Part shown: piece after piece, positions 46,640 to 54,959 of the stretch
Layout: each line of letters opens with the position of its first letter
Numbering within the stretch: the stretch's first letter is position 1
Source of the DNA: Perlabentimonas gracilis
Lineage (GTDB): Bacteria; Bacteroidota; Bacteroidia; Bacteroidales; Tenuifilaceae
DNA: 64,000 bases
Direction: 5' to 3'
NCBI RefSeq assembly: GCF_011174675.1
Contig: NZ_JAANIG010000003.1
Coordinates: 1 to 64,000 of the forward strand
Program-made: the position numbers and the translations under genes
The notes under the pieces: generated by a model
What the model was told of the DNA's origin: nothing
What the model saw: only the letters and a program-made list of their open reading frames with translations
Database searches by the model: none

Positions 46640-46704
46640 CGCAGAGGTTACGATATAATGAAGGGATGGGGTGTGAAATTTTGTGAATATTTAGTGCATA
46701 TACT

Positions 46705-46739
46705 AAAAAATACTCCCCAGCCAATAGCTGAGGAGTATT
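46705..46739 (-). terminator. Terminator of the methyltransferase gene
   Basis: Reverse-strand hairpin, arms AATACTCC-x-CAGC/GCTG-x-GGAGTATT with one mismatched pair and a five-base loop, followed by TTTTTTAG. It separates the methyltransferase from the SLC12-fusion operon. Confidence 0.8.
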
Positions 46740-46770
46740 ATAAATATTAACAGAATGATTAAAGCTTCCC

Positions 46771-47577
46771 CTACTTCTTACGCAGCACAAAGTGCCAGTA
46801 CTCCATTTTGCCCGAGGCAAACGACTCGTATCGCTCGGAGCCCTTCGCACCGGCAAACTGGAGAAATGATTTGCGGAGAAAGCCGGGCACTTTATTTACA
46901 ATAGCCGACTCGCGGCGCTCATGGTCGCAGTCGAGTGCCTTAACCACATTCTTGGTAATCTCGGTTTCGCTCACTATTTCCATACCGCTTGAGAGCAAAT
47001 CCTTGCGTATGGACTCCACCTCACCCTTCTTAATCATATCGGCAAAGCAGAAATGGCCTCCCGGCCTTAGCATTCTATTCACCTCGGCAAAAAACTTTCG
47101 GATGCTCTTGTAGCAACGAGCCGACTCCACATTCACCACCACATCGAAGCTCTCGTCAGCAAATGGGGGCTCCTCGGCCACACCGGCAACAAACTGCAAC
47201 CCCTCCACATTGTGGTAGCTGTTGCAAAACTTCACTACGCCCGATGAGATATCCATGGCAGTATACGATTTGGGCTTAAAGTAACGGGTGATGTATGAAG
47301 CACCTCCTCCGCGCCCCGAGCCAACCTCCAGCACATCCTTGTTGGCCACCTCTACGCTACGAACCACATAATCGTACAGCTGAATGCAGTAACGATTTGC
47401 CTCATCGTGGTTCTCGAGTTCCAACGCAGGATCGCCATTAAGGCTTTGGTATCCATAGTTCATGAATACAGCATCCTTGTTCTTGTCGAGCTTAATGATA
47501 AGGTTGTGCCAAACACGCCACATTGGACGCCTGATGGCGGTAGGCATTTCACAGTACTTCTCTACTAACTTGTGCAT
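46771..47577 (-). CDS. Class I SAM-dependent methyltransferase
   Basis: About 268 residues from the ATG at 47577; the upstream frame adds 14 poorly supported residues. The SAM-binding motif is VLEVGSGRGGGASYITRYFKPKSYTAMDIS near residue 95-125, followed by FDVVVNVESARCYKS and MLRPGGHFCFADM. Its general look, with the N-terminal MNYGYQSL, is that of small-molecule methyltransferases near polyketide or quinone-type enzymes. The substrate cannot be determined. It lies 94 bases after the hybrid kinase gene on the same strand and is followed by a terminator. Confidence 0.85.
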   Translation of the reverse strand: MHKLVEKYCEMPTAIRRPMWRVWHNLIIKLDKNKDAVFMNYGYQSLNGDPALELENHDEANRYCIQLYDYVVRSVEVANKDVLEVGSGRGGGASYITRYFKPKSYTAMDISSGVVKFCNSYHNVEGLQFVAGVAEEPPFADESFDVVVNVESARCYKSIRKFFAEVNRMLRPGGHFCFADMIKKGEVESIRKDLLSSGMEIVSETEITKNVVKALDCDHERRESAIVNKVPGFLRKSFLQFAGAKGSERYESFASGKMEYWHFVLRKK

Positions 47578-47671
47578 AAAGGCAATTTTGGGTTTATAAT
47601 TTGCCACAAGATAGCACAATTTAAATCCCTTTAGCTAAGCGCAAGAACTTATGTAGAAAAATAGATATAAT

Positions 47672-50050
47672 CTATTGTTTTTGATGTAACAAGGTGGAGA
47701 CCATATTGAGGAAACGCTCTCTGTTTATGGGTTTTGAGATGTACTCGTCGCAACCGGCCTCAAGTGCCTCCTCCCTATCGCCCGACATGGCGTGAGCGGT
47801 TTGTGCAATAATGGGGATATCGGGTCGAATTTGCTTTACAATACGTGTTGCCTCGTAACCATCCATCACAGGCATCTTAATATCCATGAGGATAAGATCC
47901 ACCTGACGCTGGCTCTTAACATAATCGACAACCTCCTTACCATTCTGAGCCCACACCATGGTTGCATCCAACCCTTTTAGGAGCTGCTTTAGGTAAAGAT
48001 AGTTCACCTCATTATCGTCGGCAATTATAATGTTGGATGTACCTAGTGAATCGTGATTAAGAACTGGCTCAGCACTCCTCCCCTCGGCACACGCATTCTG
48101 CACCCTTTTATTGGGGATTGTAAAGTAAAAAGTGGAACCCTCATGCTCCTTTGAGTCCACCCAAATCTCACCCCCCATCTTAGCCACTAGGGCTTTTGAT
48201 ATGGCAAGCCCCAAACCTGTTCCACCAGCTTGCCTGGAGAAATCAATCTCGACCTGGCGGAAACGTTCGAAAATCATCTCCTGCATGCCTGTTGGAATGC
48301 CAACCCCGGTATCTTCAACAAAAAACTCAATCACATCGGGCATAAGCCTATACCCAAACCGAATAGTTCCCTTGGGTGTAAACTTAAAAGCGTTACCAAC
48401 AATATGGGAGAAAACCTGCCTAAGCCGAGTATCGTCCACTTCAACAATAAACTTCTCGTTGGGTAAATCGATGTATTTTTCAATGAACAACCCTTTCTCG
48501 GCCGCCTTAACAGAGAACAGCATGTACTGCTCGTTGATGAGCTCGTTGATATCTATTTTGTGGGGATCAAGTGAAATTTGGTTGGCCTCAATCTTCGAGA
48601 TATCTATCAAATCGTTGATAATGGCCAAGAGCTGATGCCCCGATTTTTGGATAATGCCAATGTACTCCTGGCGCTCCTCTTCCGATGCTTCACTATTGAG
48701 CAGAAGCTGCGAGAAGCCAAGGATTCCATTCATTGGGGTACGAATTTCATGGCTCATATTGGCCAAGAATGCCGACTTGAGCTTATCATGCTCCTCGGCC
48801 CGCTGCTTAGCCTCAAGCAAGTCGGCATTAATACTTACAATGCGCTCATTGGTCTCGAGCAACTCCTCGTTAAGGGCCAGGTATTCCTCGTTCTGCCGCT
48901 TCAGCTTTACTTCGCTTTCCTTTATCTGTAGCTGTGCTTGCTTACGGTCGGTAATATCGCGAACTATCCCCAACACCACCATATCGCTTTGAGAATCGAG
49001 CACAGCTGTGCTCACCTCAACATCCTTAAGCTCTCCTTTGCTTGTTATTACCTGTAGTTCGAACTGGCTTGGGATCGATTGGTTTTGCTCAACAAAGCTT
49101 AGGTGTTTATTTACATGCTCCAAACTACGGGATGTAAACAACGATTTGAATTGAAAATCGGTATGAGTAACCTCATCAACAGTATACCCAACAATATCGG
49201 CAAAGCGCTGATTAGCATACTCTAGCCTTCGGTTTCGAAGAAGGCAAATGCCATCGAACGCATTCTCGACCAAAGTACGAAATAACGATTCGCTTTCGCG
49301 TAACGCCTCGTCGGCTTGCTTGCGGCTAGTAACATCAAACAGAATTCCCTCCAAGGCTACTAAATTATCGTTATCGTCGTAAACCCCAACACCTTGCTCC
49401 CACAGCCAACGCTCCTCACCGTTGGGAGTTATTATGGGGTACTCAAAAGTAAACGACGATCGCTGTTTAAGTACTTCACTCCATCTTTTCCAAACCCGAT
49501 CTCGATAATCCTCCCTTATGATATTATTAAACGAAACCTTTCTATTCCCTATTAAGTCTTCGGGCCTATAACCAGTAACATCTAAGCATCGACCGCTTAA
49601 ATGCTCCATGGTGTAATCACGATCACACATACAACGGTAAACAACCCCCGGCATATTCTGCACAAGGGTTTTGTGCAATCTACGCTGCTCCCTAAGCTCA
49701 TCGGTTACACGTTTGAGGTGTGTAATATTGTTAACCAGAACAAGAAAGATGTCGTTACCCTGCTCGTTAAGCATAGAGATATGCAGCTCGAGCGTGTAGG
49801 TGAAGTTGTTGATGGATGAAATTGTAATATCGGATTTAACTGGCCTAGGCAGGTGGCTTTGAGCAAATATATCTTTGAGCTTAGCAGACGCACCCTCACG
49901 CATAAAGTCGAACAACAACCTACCCGTCAACTCGCTGGTGCTACACCCAATAATATCGGAGAAGCTTGCATTCGTGTCGAGCAGTACACCCTTTGAGTTA
50001 ACTACAAATGCTGCTGTAGGCAGATGTTTCAAAAAGAAGCCAATAGCCAT
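47672..50050 (-). CDS. Hybrid sensor kinase (PAS x3, HisKA, HATPase, REC)
   Basis: 792 residues, no membrane segments. Three PAS domains: about 8-115 (LPTAAFVVNSKGVLLDTNASFSDIIG), 130-245 (MPGVVYRCMCDRDYTMEHLSG, PAS_3 type) and 252-370 (LVENAFDGICLLRNRRLEYANQRF). A coiled coil precedes the H-box NMSHEIRTPMNGILGF near residue 432. The HATPase domain has FTPKGTIRFG and GGTGLGLAISKALVAKMGG, and a C-terminal receiver domain has its acceptor aspartate in LILMDIKMPVMDGYEA near residue 722. It should take part in a phosphorelay, but no Hpt protein or regulator is encoded nearby. The 378 bases upstream show one inverted repeat and no gene. Confidence 0.93.
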   Translation of the reverse strand: MAIGFFLKHLPTAAFVVNSKGVLLDTNASFSDIIGCSTSELTGRLLFDFMREGASAKLKDIFAQSHLPRPVKSDITISSINNFTYTLELHISMLNEQGNDIFLVLVNNITHLKRVTDELREQRRLHKTLVQNMPGVVYRCMCDRDYTMEHLSGRCLDVTGYRPEDLIGNRKVSFNNIIREDYRDRVWKRWSEVLKQRSSFTFEYPIITPNGEERWLWEQGVGVYDDNDNLVALEGILFDVTSRKQADEALRESESLFRTLVENAFDGICLLRNRRLEYANQRFADIVGYTVDEVTHTDFQFKSLFTSRSLEHVNKHLSFVEQNQSIPSQFELQVITSKGELKDVEVSTAVLDSQSDMVVLGIVRDITDRKQAQLQIKESEVKLKRQNEEYLALNEELLETNERIVSINADLLEAKQRAEEHDKLKSAFLANMSHEIRTPMNGILGFSQLLLNSEASEEERQEYIGIIQKSGHQLLAIINDLIDISKIEANQISLDPHKIDINELINEQYMLFSVKAAEKGLFIEKYIDLPNEKFIVEVDDTRLRQVFSHIVGNAFKFTPKGTIRFGYRLMPDVIEFFVEDTGVGIPTGMQEMIFERFRQVEIDFSRQAGGTGLGLAISKALVAKMGGEIWVDSKEHEGSTFYFTIPNKRVQNACAEGRSAEPVLNHDSLGTSNIIIADDNEVNYLYLKQLLKGLDATMVWAQNGKEVVDYVKSQRQVDLILMDIKMPVMDGYEATRIVKQIRPDIPIIAQTAHAMSGDREEALEAGCDEYISKPINRERFLNMVSTLLHQKQ

Positions 50051-50369
50051 ACTTAATGTTTTATCGAATCAAAATACTGCCGTAAAAAAACAAGTAGGCA
50101 ATATAGGTATTATAAAAAACTAACCCCAAACTTTTTGACGACCTTGCATTAGTACGTGACCACCTGCTAATATTATCCATCGAAAAAAATTCGGGATTAA
50201 TCCTTCAAAAGCCAGAATAATCATATAACAATCCAGTGATACTGCTTTAGTTTTTATGTGCTGTACTAACCTTAATATTTTCCGCTCTAAGAAAACTTCA
50301 TTGAGCTAAACTGCAAGTTTCTTAAAAGCCATTATGTAGAATAATTAAGCAATTTCGCTATGGTATACC

Positions 50370-50402
50370 GTTCGAATTATGGAAAATAATTATCTTTCGA
50401 AC
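50370..50402. promoter_or_regulatory. Inverted repeat upstream of nhaC
   Basis: Arms GTTCGAA and TTCGAAC are separated by 19 bases, ending 26 bases before the nhaC start. It may be an operator or a chance feature; the rest of the 378-base intergenic region (50051-50428) shows no gene or clear promoter. Confidence 0.25.
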
Positions 50403-50428
50403 CTTATTCAACAAAACCCTAAACAGCA

Positions 50429-51916
50429 ATGTCCAAAGAAATTCGCAAGCCCAATATCGTTCAGGCTTTTATACCCATCCTCTTCCTCATCGTTTTTCTG
50501 GTTTTAAATGTGTACTTTTTTGGAGAGGACACTCTTCAAGGGGCAAATCAAATAGCGCTCCTTTTGGCTGCCACAGTTGGGGGTATTGTTGCGGTTTACT
50601 TGGGTCATAACTGGTACGACGTACGAAAGCAGGTGGTAAAAAGCATTAGCTCGGCCATGCCCTCAATGCTTATATTGCTGCTCATTGGATCACTTGCCGG
50701 GACATGGCTACTCAGCGGGGTTGTGCCCGCCATGATATACTATGGGTTAAAAATATTACATCCAAGCATTTTTCTTGTGGCATCGGTAGTTATTTGCGCA
50801 ATGGTATCGTTGGCTACGGGTAGCTCATGGTCAACTGTGGCAACCATTGGGGTTGCGCTACTTGGTATTGGGAACGCTTTGGGATTTAGCGAAGGGATTA
50901 TTGCAGGCGCCATCATTTCGGGGGCATACTTTGGCGATAAGATGTCGCCCCTGTCGGACACCACAAACCTTGCCCCTGCCATGGCGGGCACCGATCTGTT
51001 CACTCACATCCGCTACATGGTGCTAACCACAGGGCCATCAATCCTTATAACGCTTGTTATATTTTTTATACTCGGATTCACCTACGACTACTCTGGTGGT
51101 GAGGCCAACGTGCAAACAACGCTAAATGCCATTGAGAACACCTTTAACATCACCCCATGGCTATTCCTTGTTCCAGCTATCCTTATCATCATCATTATAA
51201 AAAAGATGCCCCCCCTACCTGCGCTAATGACAGGCACTTTGCTGGGTGCAGCCTTTGCTGTGATGTTTCAGCCCCACGTAGTGGAACAGGTTTCGGGGAT
51301 TACTAGCAGCTACACCATGTCGTCGTACGTGGCCATAATGCAAAGCATGTTTGGTGATATTTCGATAATTACTGAGGATGCTCAGGTAAACGACCTGCTA
51401 AGCACCCACGGAATGGCAGGAATGCTTAACACCATATGGCTCATCCTATCGGCCATGATATTTGGTGGTGTGATGGAGGCTGCAGGTTTACTTGTGCGCA
51501 TAACCGAAAGCGTAATCCGTTTTGCCAAAACCACGGGCTCACTGGTGGCCACAACTGTTGGAACCTGTATGTTTTTCAATATAACTGCTTCCGATCAGTA
51601 CATCTCCATTGTTGTTCCAGGTAGGATGTTTGCAAAAACTTACCGCGACCGAGGTCTAAAACCCGAGGTGCTTAGCCGTACCCTTGAGGATTCGGGAACG
51701 GTTACATCGGTGCTAATTCCGTGGAACACCTGCGGGGCTACCCAATCGGCGGTACTGGGCGTTCCCGTACTCACCTATTTGCCCTACGCTTTCTTCAATA
51801 TCATCAGCCCATTCATGAGTATTTTCATGGCATCATTCAACATCAAAATCAGACGGTTCGCCGATGATGACCAGAACGACACGGGCAGCAAGCATATTGA
51901 TATAGACGACGAGTAA
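50429..51916 (+). CDS. nhaC: Na+/H+ antiporter NhaC
   Basis: 495 residues with about 12 membrane helices. NhaC family features are visible: LATGSSWSTVATIGVALLGIG near residue 130, ISGAYFGDKMSPLSDTTNLAPAM near 170 and the SDQYISIVVPGRMF segment near 388. It exchanges sodium for protons across the inner membrane and so controls internal sodium and pH. It stands alone, between a hybrid kinase on the other strand and an aminotransferase gene 243 bases downstream. The last 20 residues are acidic and polar. With the SLC12-type transporter and MscS channel it adds to the ion-homeostasis flavour of this part of the window. Confidence 0.93.
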   Translation: MSKEIRKPNIVQAFIPILFLIVFLVLNVYFFGEDTLQGANQIALLLAATVGGIVAVYLGHNWYDVRKQVVKSISSAMPSMLILLLIGSLAGTWLLSGVVPAMIYYGLKILHPSIFLVASVVICAMVSLATGSSWSTVATIGVALLGIGNALGFSEGIIAGAIISGAYFGDKMSPLSDTTNLAPAMAGTDLFTHIRYMVLTTGPSILITLVIFFILGFTYDYSGGEANVQTTLNAIENTFNITPWLFLVPAILIIIIIKKMPPLPALMTGTLLGAAFAVMFQPHVVEQVSGITSSYTMSSYVAIMQSMFGDISIITEDAQVNDLLSTHGMAGMLNTIWLILSAMIFGGVMEAAGLLVRITESVIRFAKTTGSLVATTVGTCMFFNITASDQYISIVVPGRMFAKTYRDRGLKPEVLSRTLEDSGTVTSVLIPWNTCGATQSAVLGVPVLTYLPYAFFNIISPFMSIFMASFNIKIRRFADDDQNDTGSKHIDIDDE

Positions 51917-52159
51917 CCGTTCCCTTCCAAAATACGCAATAAGCACCTCTCGCTCTTAGGCTCAAGCAATATGGAGTGAGATGCTTGCATTAGCCTGTAT
52001 GTTCAAAAGCATTTGGTTAAAGCCGCAACAAATCAACATAAAAACTTGCCTGTTATAATTACAATCCGTAACTTCGTAGCCATTGTTTTAGATAAATTGA
52101 TTGAAAATTCTTTGATTGCAATTTCAATTTGATACGTTAACCTATAAAATATTGATGTT

Positions 52160-53365
52160 ATGGTAACCGATTTGAACAGCGTATTTTCGAATACTGCCAA
52201 GGGCATGAAGCGATCGGCCATTCGCGAGCTGCTAAAGCTTACCCAAAGGTCCGACATTATTTCATTTGCCGGAGGGCTACCTGCCCCCGACACATTCCCC
52301 ATCGATCAGCTAAAAGAGATTAGCTGCGAGGTGCTCGACACCGAAGGCGCACAGGCTCTACAGTATGGTGCCACCGAAGGCGACATGAAGCTTCGCGAAA
52401 TCCTTGTTGAGCGCTACAAGAAGGAGGGGCTAAAGCTCGATATTAACAACTTGGTAATCACCACAGCTTCGCAGCAGGCATTGGATCTAATCCCAAAAAT
52501 TTTCATCAACCCCGGCGATAAGATTATCTGCGGATTACCCTCGTACCTTGGTGGCCTGTCGGCCTTTAGCACCTATGGTGCGCAGATGGTTGGCATTAAA
52601 CTCGACGACAAGGGAATGCGCGCTGACCTGTTGGAGCAAGAACTCGAGAAGATGAAGGCCAATGGCGAAAAGCCAAAATTCTTATACATAATCCCCGACT
52701 TCCAAAACCCCGCCGGTATCACTATGCCAGAGTCGCGCCGTTTGGAAATTATTGAAATTGCTCGCAAGTACGATGTGCTAATTGTTGAGGACAGCCCATA
52801 CCGCGAACTTCGTTTCGATGGCGAGGTACAGCGCACCATGTACGAACTCGATGGCACAGGCCACGTTATCCTACTGGGAACCCTATCGAAAATATTTGTA
52901 CCAGGATTCCGCATTGGATGGGTTGTTGCCCACGAGGACGTTATTGACAAAATTGTGATGGCCAAACAGTCAACTGACCTTTGTACATCTCCATACGTTC
53001 AGAAAATTGCTGCTAAGTACTACGAAAAAGGCTACTTCGACGAGAACCTGAAGAAGATTATCGACAGCTACCGCATTAAGCGAGATGCTATGCTCGAGGC
53101 CTTCCGTAAGTATATGCCCAAAGGCGTTAGCTGGACCGAGCCCGAGGGTGGCCTATTCCTTTTCCTAACCCTACCCGAGCATATGAACTCCGAAGATCTG
53201 TTTAAAATTGCCATTGAGCAAAAGGTGGCCTTTGTGCTAGGCAGCGTGTTCCACTGCGATGGTAGCGGAAAAAACACCATGCGCTTGAACTTCTCGTTCA
53301 TGAACAAAGAGCAAAACGACGAGGGTGTTAAGCGCCTGGCCGAAGCCATTAAGCAATTGATGTAA
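52160..53365 (+). CDS. PLP-dependent class I/II aminotransferase (LysN-like)
   Basis: 401 residues, fold type I aminotransferase. The N-terminus AIRELLKLTQRSDIISFAGGLPAPDTFP and YGATEGDMKLRE are typical of the 2-aminoadipate/aromatic subgroup (LysN, MocR-related without the DNA-binding domain). The PLP-binding lysine lies in GTLSKIFVPGFRIGWV near residue 238, and NPAGITMPESRR and EDSPYRELRFDG contribute to cofactor binding. It could transaminate aminoadipate, branched or aromatic amino acids; specificity is not decidable by eye. A strong terminator follows, so it is monocistronic. Confidence 0.9.
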   Translation: MVTDLNSVFSNTAKGMKRSAIRELLKLTQRSDIISFAGGLPAPDTFPIDQLKEISCEVLDTEGAQALQYGATEGDMKLREILVERYKKEGLKLDINNLVITTASQQALDLIPKIFINPGDKIICGLPSYLGGLSAFSTYGAQMVGIKLDDKGMRADLLEQELEKMKANGEKPKFLYIIPDFQNPAGITMPESRRLEIIEIARKYDVLIVEDSPYRELRFDGEVQRTMYELDGTGHVILLGTLSKIFVPGFRIGWVVAHEDVIDKIVMAKQSTDLCTSPYVQKIAAKYYEKGYFDENLKKIIDSYRIKRDAMLEAFRKYMPKGVSWTEPEGGLFLFLTLPEHMNSEDLFKIAIEQKVAFVLGSVFHCDGSGKNTMRLNFSFMNKEQNDEGVKRLAEAIKQLM

Positions 53366-53388
53366 GACAACTATTTAACCATAGCTTT

Positions 53389-53423
53389 GGGCAGGTAAAC
53401 CAGCTTTACCTGCCCATTTTTTC
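53389..53423 (+). terminator. Rho-independent terminator of the aminotransferase gene
   Basis: Perfect 11-bp stem GGGCAGGTAAA/TTTACCTGCCC, five-base loop, followed by ATTTTTTC. Confidence 0.9.
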
Positions 53424-53466
53424 TGTGCCTTGCCTTGATATTACTCAAAACCTAGATATATCTTAG

Positions 53467-53474
53467 TACTTTTG
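53467..53474 (+). promoter_or_regulatory. Candidate -7 element of the MATE gene
   Basis: TACTTTTG, followed by C as is common at Bacteroidota promoters, 42 bases before the MATE start codon. A -33 box is not clear. Confidence 0.5.
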
Positions 53475-53515
53475 CACATCAAAACTATTTGCAACCAGTA
53501 ATACATTAGAGCTTA

Positions 53516-54865
53516 ATGCGCAGCTTTTTTGCTAAATATAAAAGTCACCACTCGGCAACGCTAGCGCTGGGCATACCCCTTGTTTTGGGACAACTGGGCC
53601 AAATAATACTCGGCTTTGTGGATGGCGCCATGATTGGCAACTACGGAACCGACGAGCTGGCTGCCGCATCGTTTGCTGTAAACGTGTTCAATATGCCCAT
53701 CCTTTTTGGGTTGGGATTCTCCTATGCGCTCACTCCGTTAGTGGGACAACTTTTTGGGCGTCGAGAACACCTTGAGGTGGGGCAAATGCTACGCAATGGG
53801 ATTGTTGCAAACCTTGTAATGGGCATACTTATCACAGCGCTGATGGTGGTTTTTGTGCTAAAGGTGCGCAGCTTTGGCCAACCCGAAGAACTTTACCCGC
53901 TAATAATCCCTTACAGCTGGGTAATACTTATCTCCCTAATCTTCATAATGATTTTTAATGCGTTTAAGCAATTTGCCGATGGCGTGAACGACACCAAAAC
54001 ATCGATGTGGATTATGATTGGCGGCAATGCCCTTAATATCCTGGGCAACTGGCTGCTGATATATGGCAAGTGGGGATTCCCCGAGATGGGACTACTGGGC
54101 GCAGGAATTGCCACGCTGGCCTCGCGGGTTCTGATGGCCGCCGCCTTTGCGTACATCTTCTTTTTTACCAAAAAGTACAAGCGTTACCTTGTGGGTTACC
54201 TACGTAGCAGCTACAGCCCAATGCACCATAAAACCCTTAACAAGATGGGCCTTATGGTGGGCATACAAATGGCCATGGAGACGGGCATTTTTAACATAAG
54301 TACCATTATGATTGGCTGGCTGGGCACCGTGGCGTTGGCCGCTCACCATATAGCAATCACCATACAAACCATCGGTTTTATGACCTACTACGGCATTGGC
54401 GCAGCCACGGCGGTTAGGGTTAGCAACTACTACGGAACTGGCGACGTTGCCAATGCAAAAAAGGCTGCCAGTAGCGGGCTACATATAATTATTGCCATGG
54501 CGCTAGTAATTGCATCGGGGCTGGTGCTTTTCAGGTATCAAATTGCATCGCTATTCAATTCCGATGCGGATGTGATTACCCTTGCCGGCACCCTACTCCT
54601 TATTGGAGCAGCCTATCAAATTGCCGACGGGCTACAGGTAAACTATGCCAATGCTCTTCGGGGCATATCGAGGGTAAACGCTATGGCAATCATATCGTTT
54701 ATATGCTACTTTATGGTTGCATTGCCAGTTGGCTATCTGCTGGGAATACATTTGCAGTTTGGTGTAGTTGGTATTTGGCTGGGTTTCCCTGTGGGTCTTT
54801 CGCTTGCAGGCGTGTTCTTTTACATCTGGTTTAACAAATCGATTAATAAGATTAGGCGTTTTTAA
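53516..54865 (+). CDS. MATE-family multidrug/sodium antiporter
   Basis: 449 residues with 12 predicted membrane helices in two similar halves, the MATE (NorM) plan. The first half begins LALGIPLVLGQLGQIILGFVDG with the family's VDxxM-like VDGAMIGNYG, and GFSYALTPLVGQLFG follows; the second half has GIQMAMETGIFNISTIMIGWLG and GIGAATAVRVSNYYG. MATE proteins export cationic compounds using sodium or proton gradients. It is preceded by a terminator and its own promoter and followed after 94 bases by the glycosyltransferase gene. Substrate unknown. Confidence 0.94.
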   Translation: MRSFFAKYKSHHSATLALGIPLVLGQLGQIILGFVDGAMIGNYGTDELAAASFAVNVFNMPILFGLGFSYALTPLVGQLFGRREHLEVGQMLRNGIVANLVMGILITALMVVFVLKVRSFGQPEELYPLIIPYSWVILISLIFIMIFNAFKQFADGVNDTKTSMWIMIGGNALNILGNWLLIYGKWGFPEMGLLGAGIATLASRVLMAAAFAYIFFFTKKYKRYLVGYLRSSYSPMHHKTLNKMGLMVGIQMAMETGIFNISTIMIGWLGTVALAAHHIAITIQTIGFMTYYGIGAATAVRVSNYYGTGDVANAKKAASSGLHIIIAMALVIASGLVLFRYQIASLFNSDADVITLAGTLLLIGAAYQIADGLQVNYANALRGISRVNAMAIISFICYFMVALPVGYLLGIHLQFGVVGIWLGFPVGLSLAGVFFYIWFNKSINKIRRF

Positions 54866-54931
54866 GCAATCAGGTTAAGTTTACAATAAATAACCCCTCG
54901 CCTAAGAGTCGGTTTTCAACACATATTTTAA

Positions 54932-54939
54932 TACCTTTG
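54932..54939 (+). promoter_or_regulatory. -7 element that decides the glycosyltransferase start
   Basis: TACCTTTG is a perfect TAnnTTTG element 20 bases upstream of the ATG at 54960. It overlaps the in-frame GTG at 54939, which therefore cannot lie inside the transcript; the ATG is the true start. Confidence 0.65.
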
Positions 54940-54959
54940 TGTGCCTAACCGTATACCCC

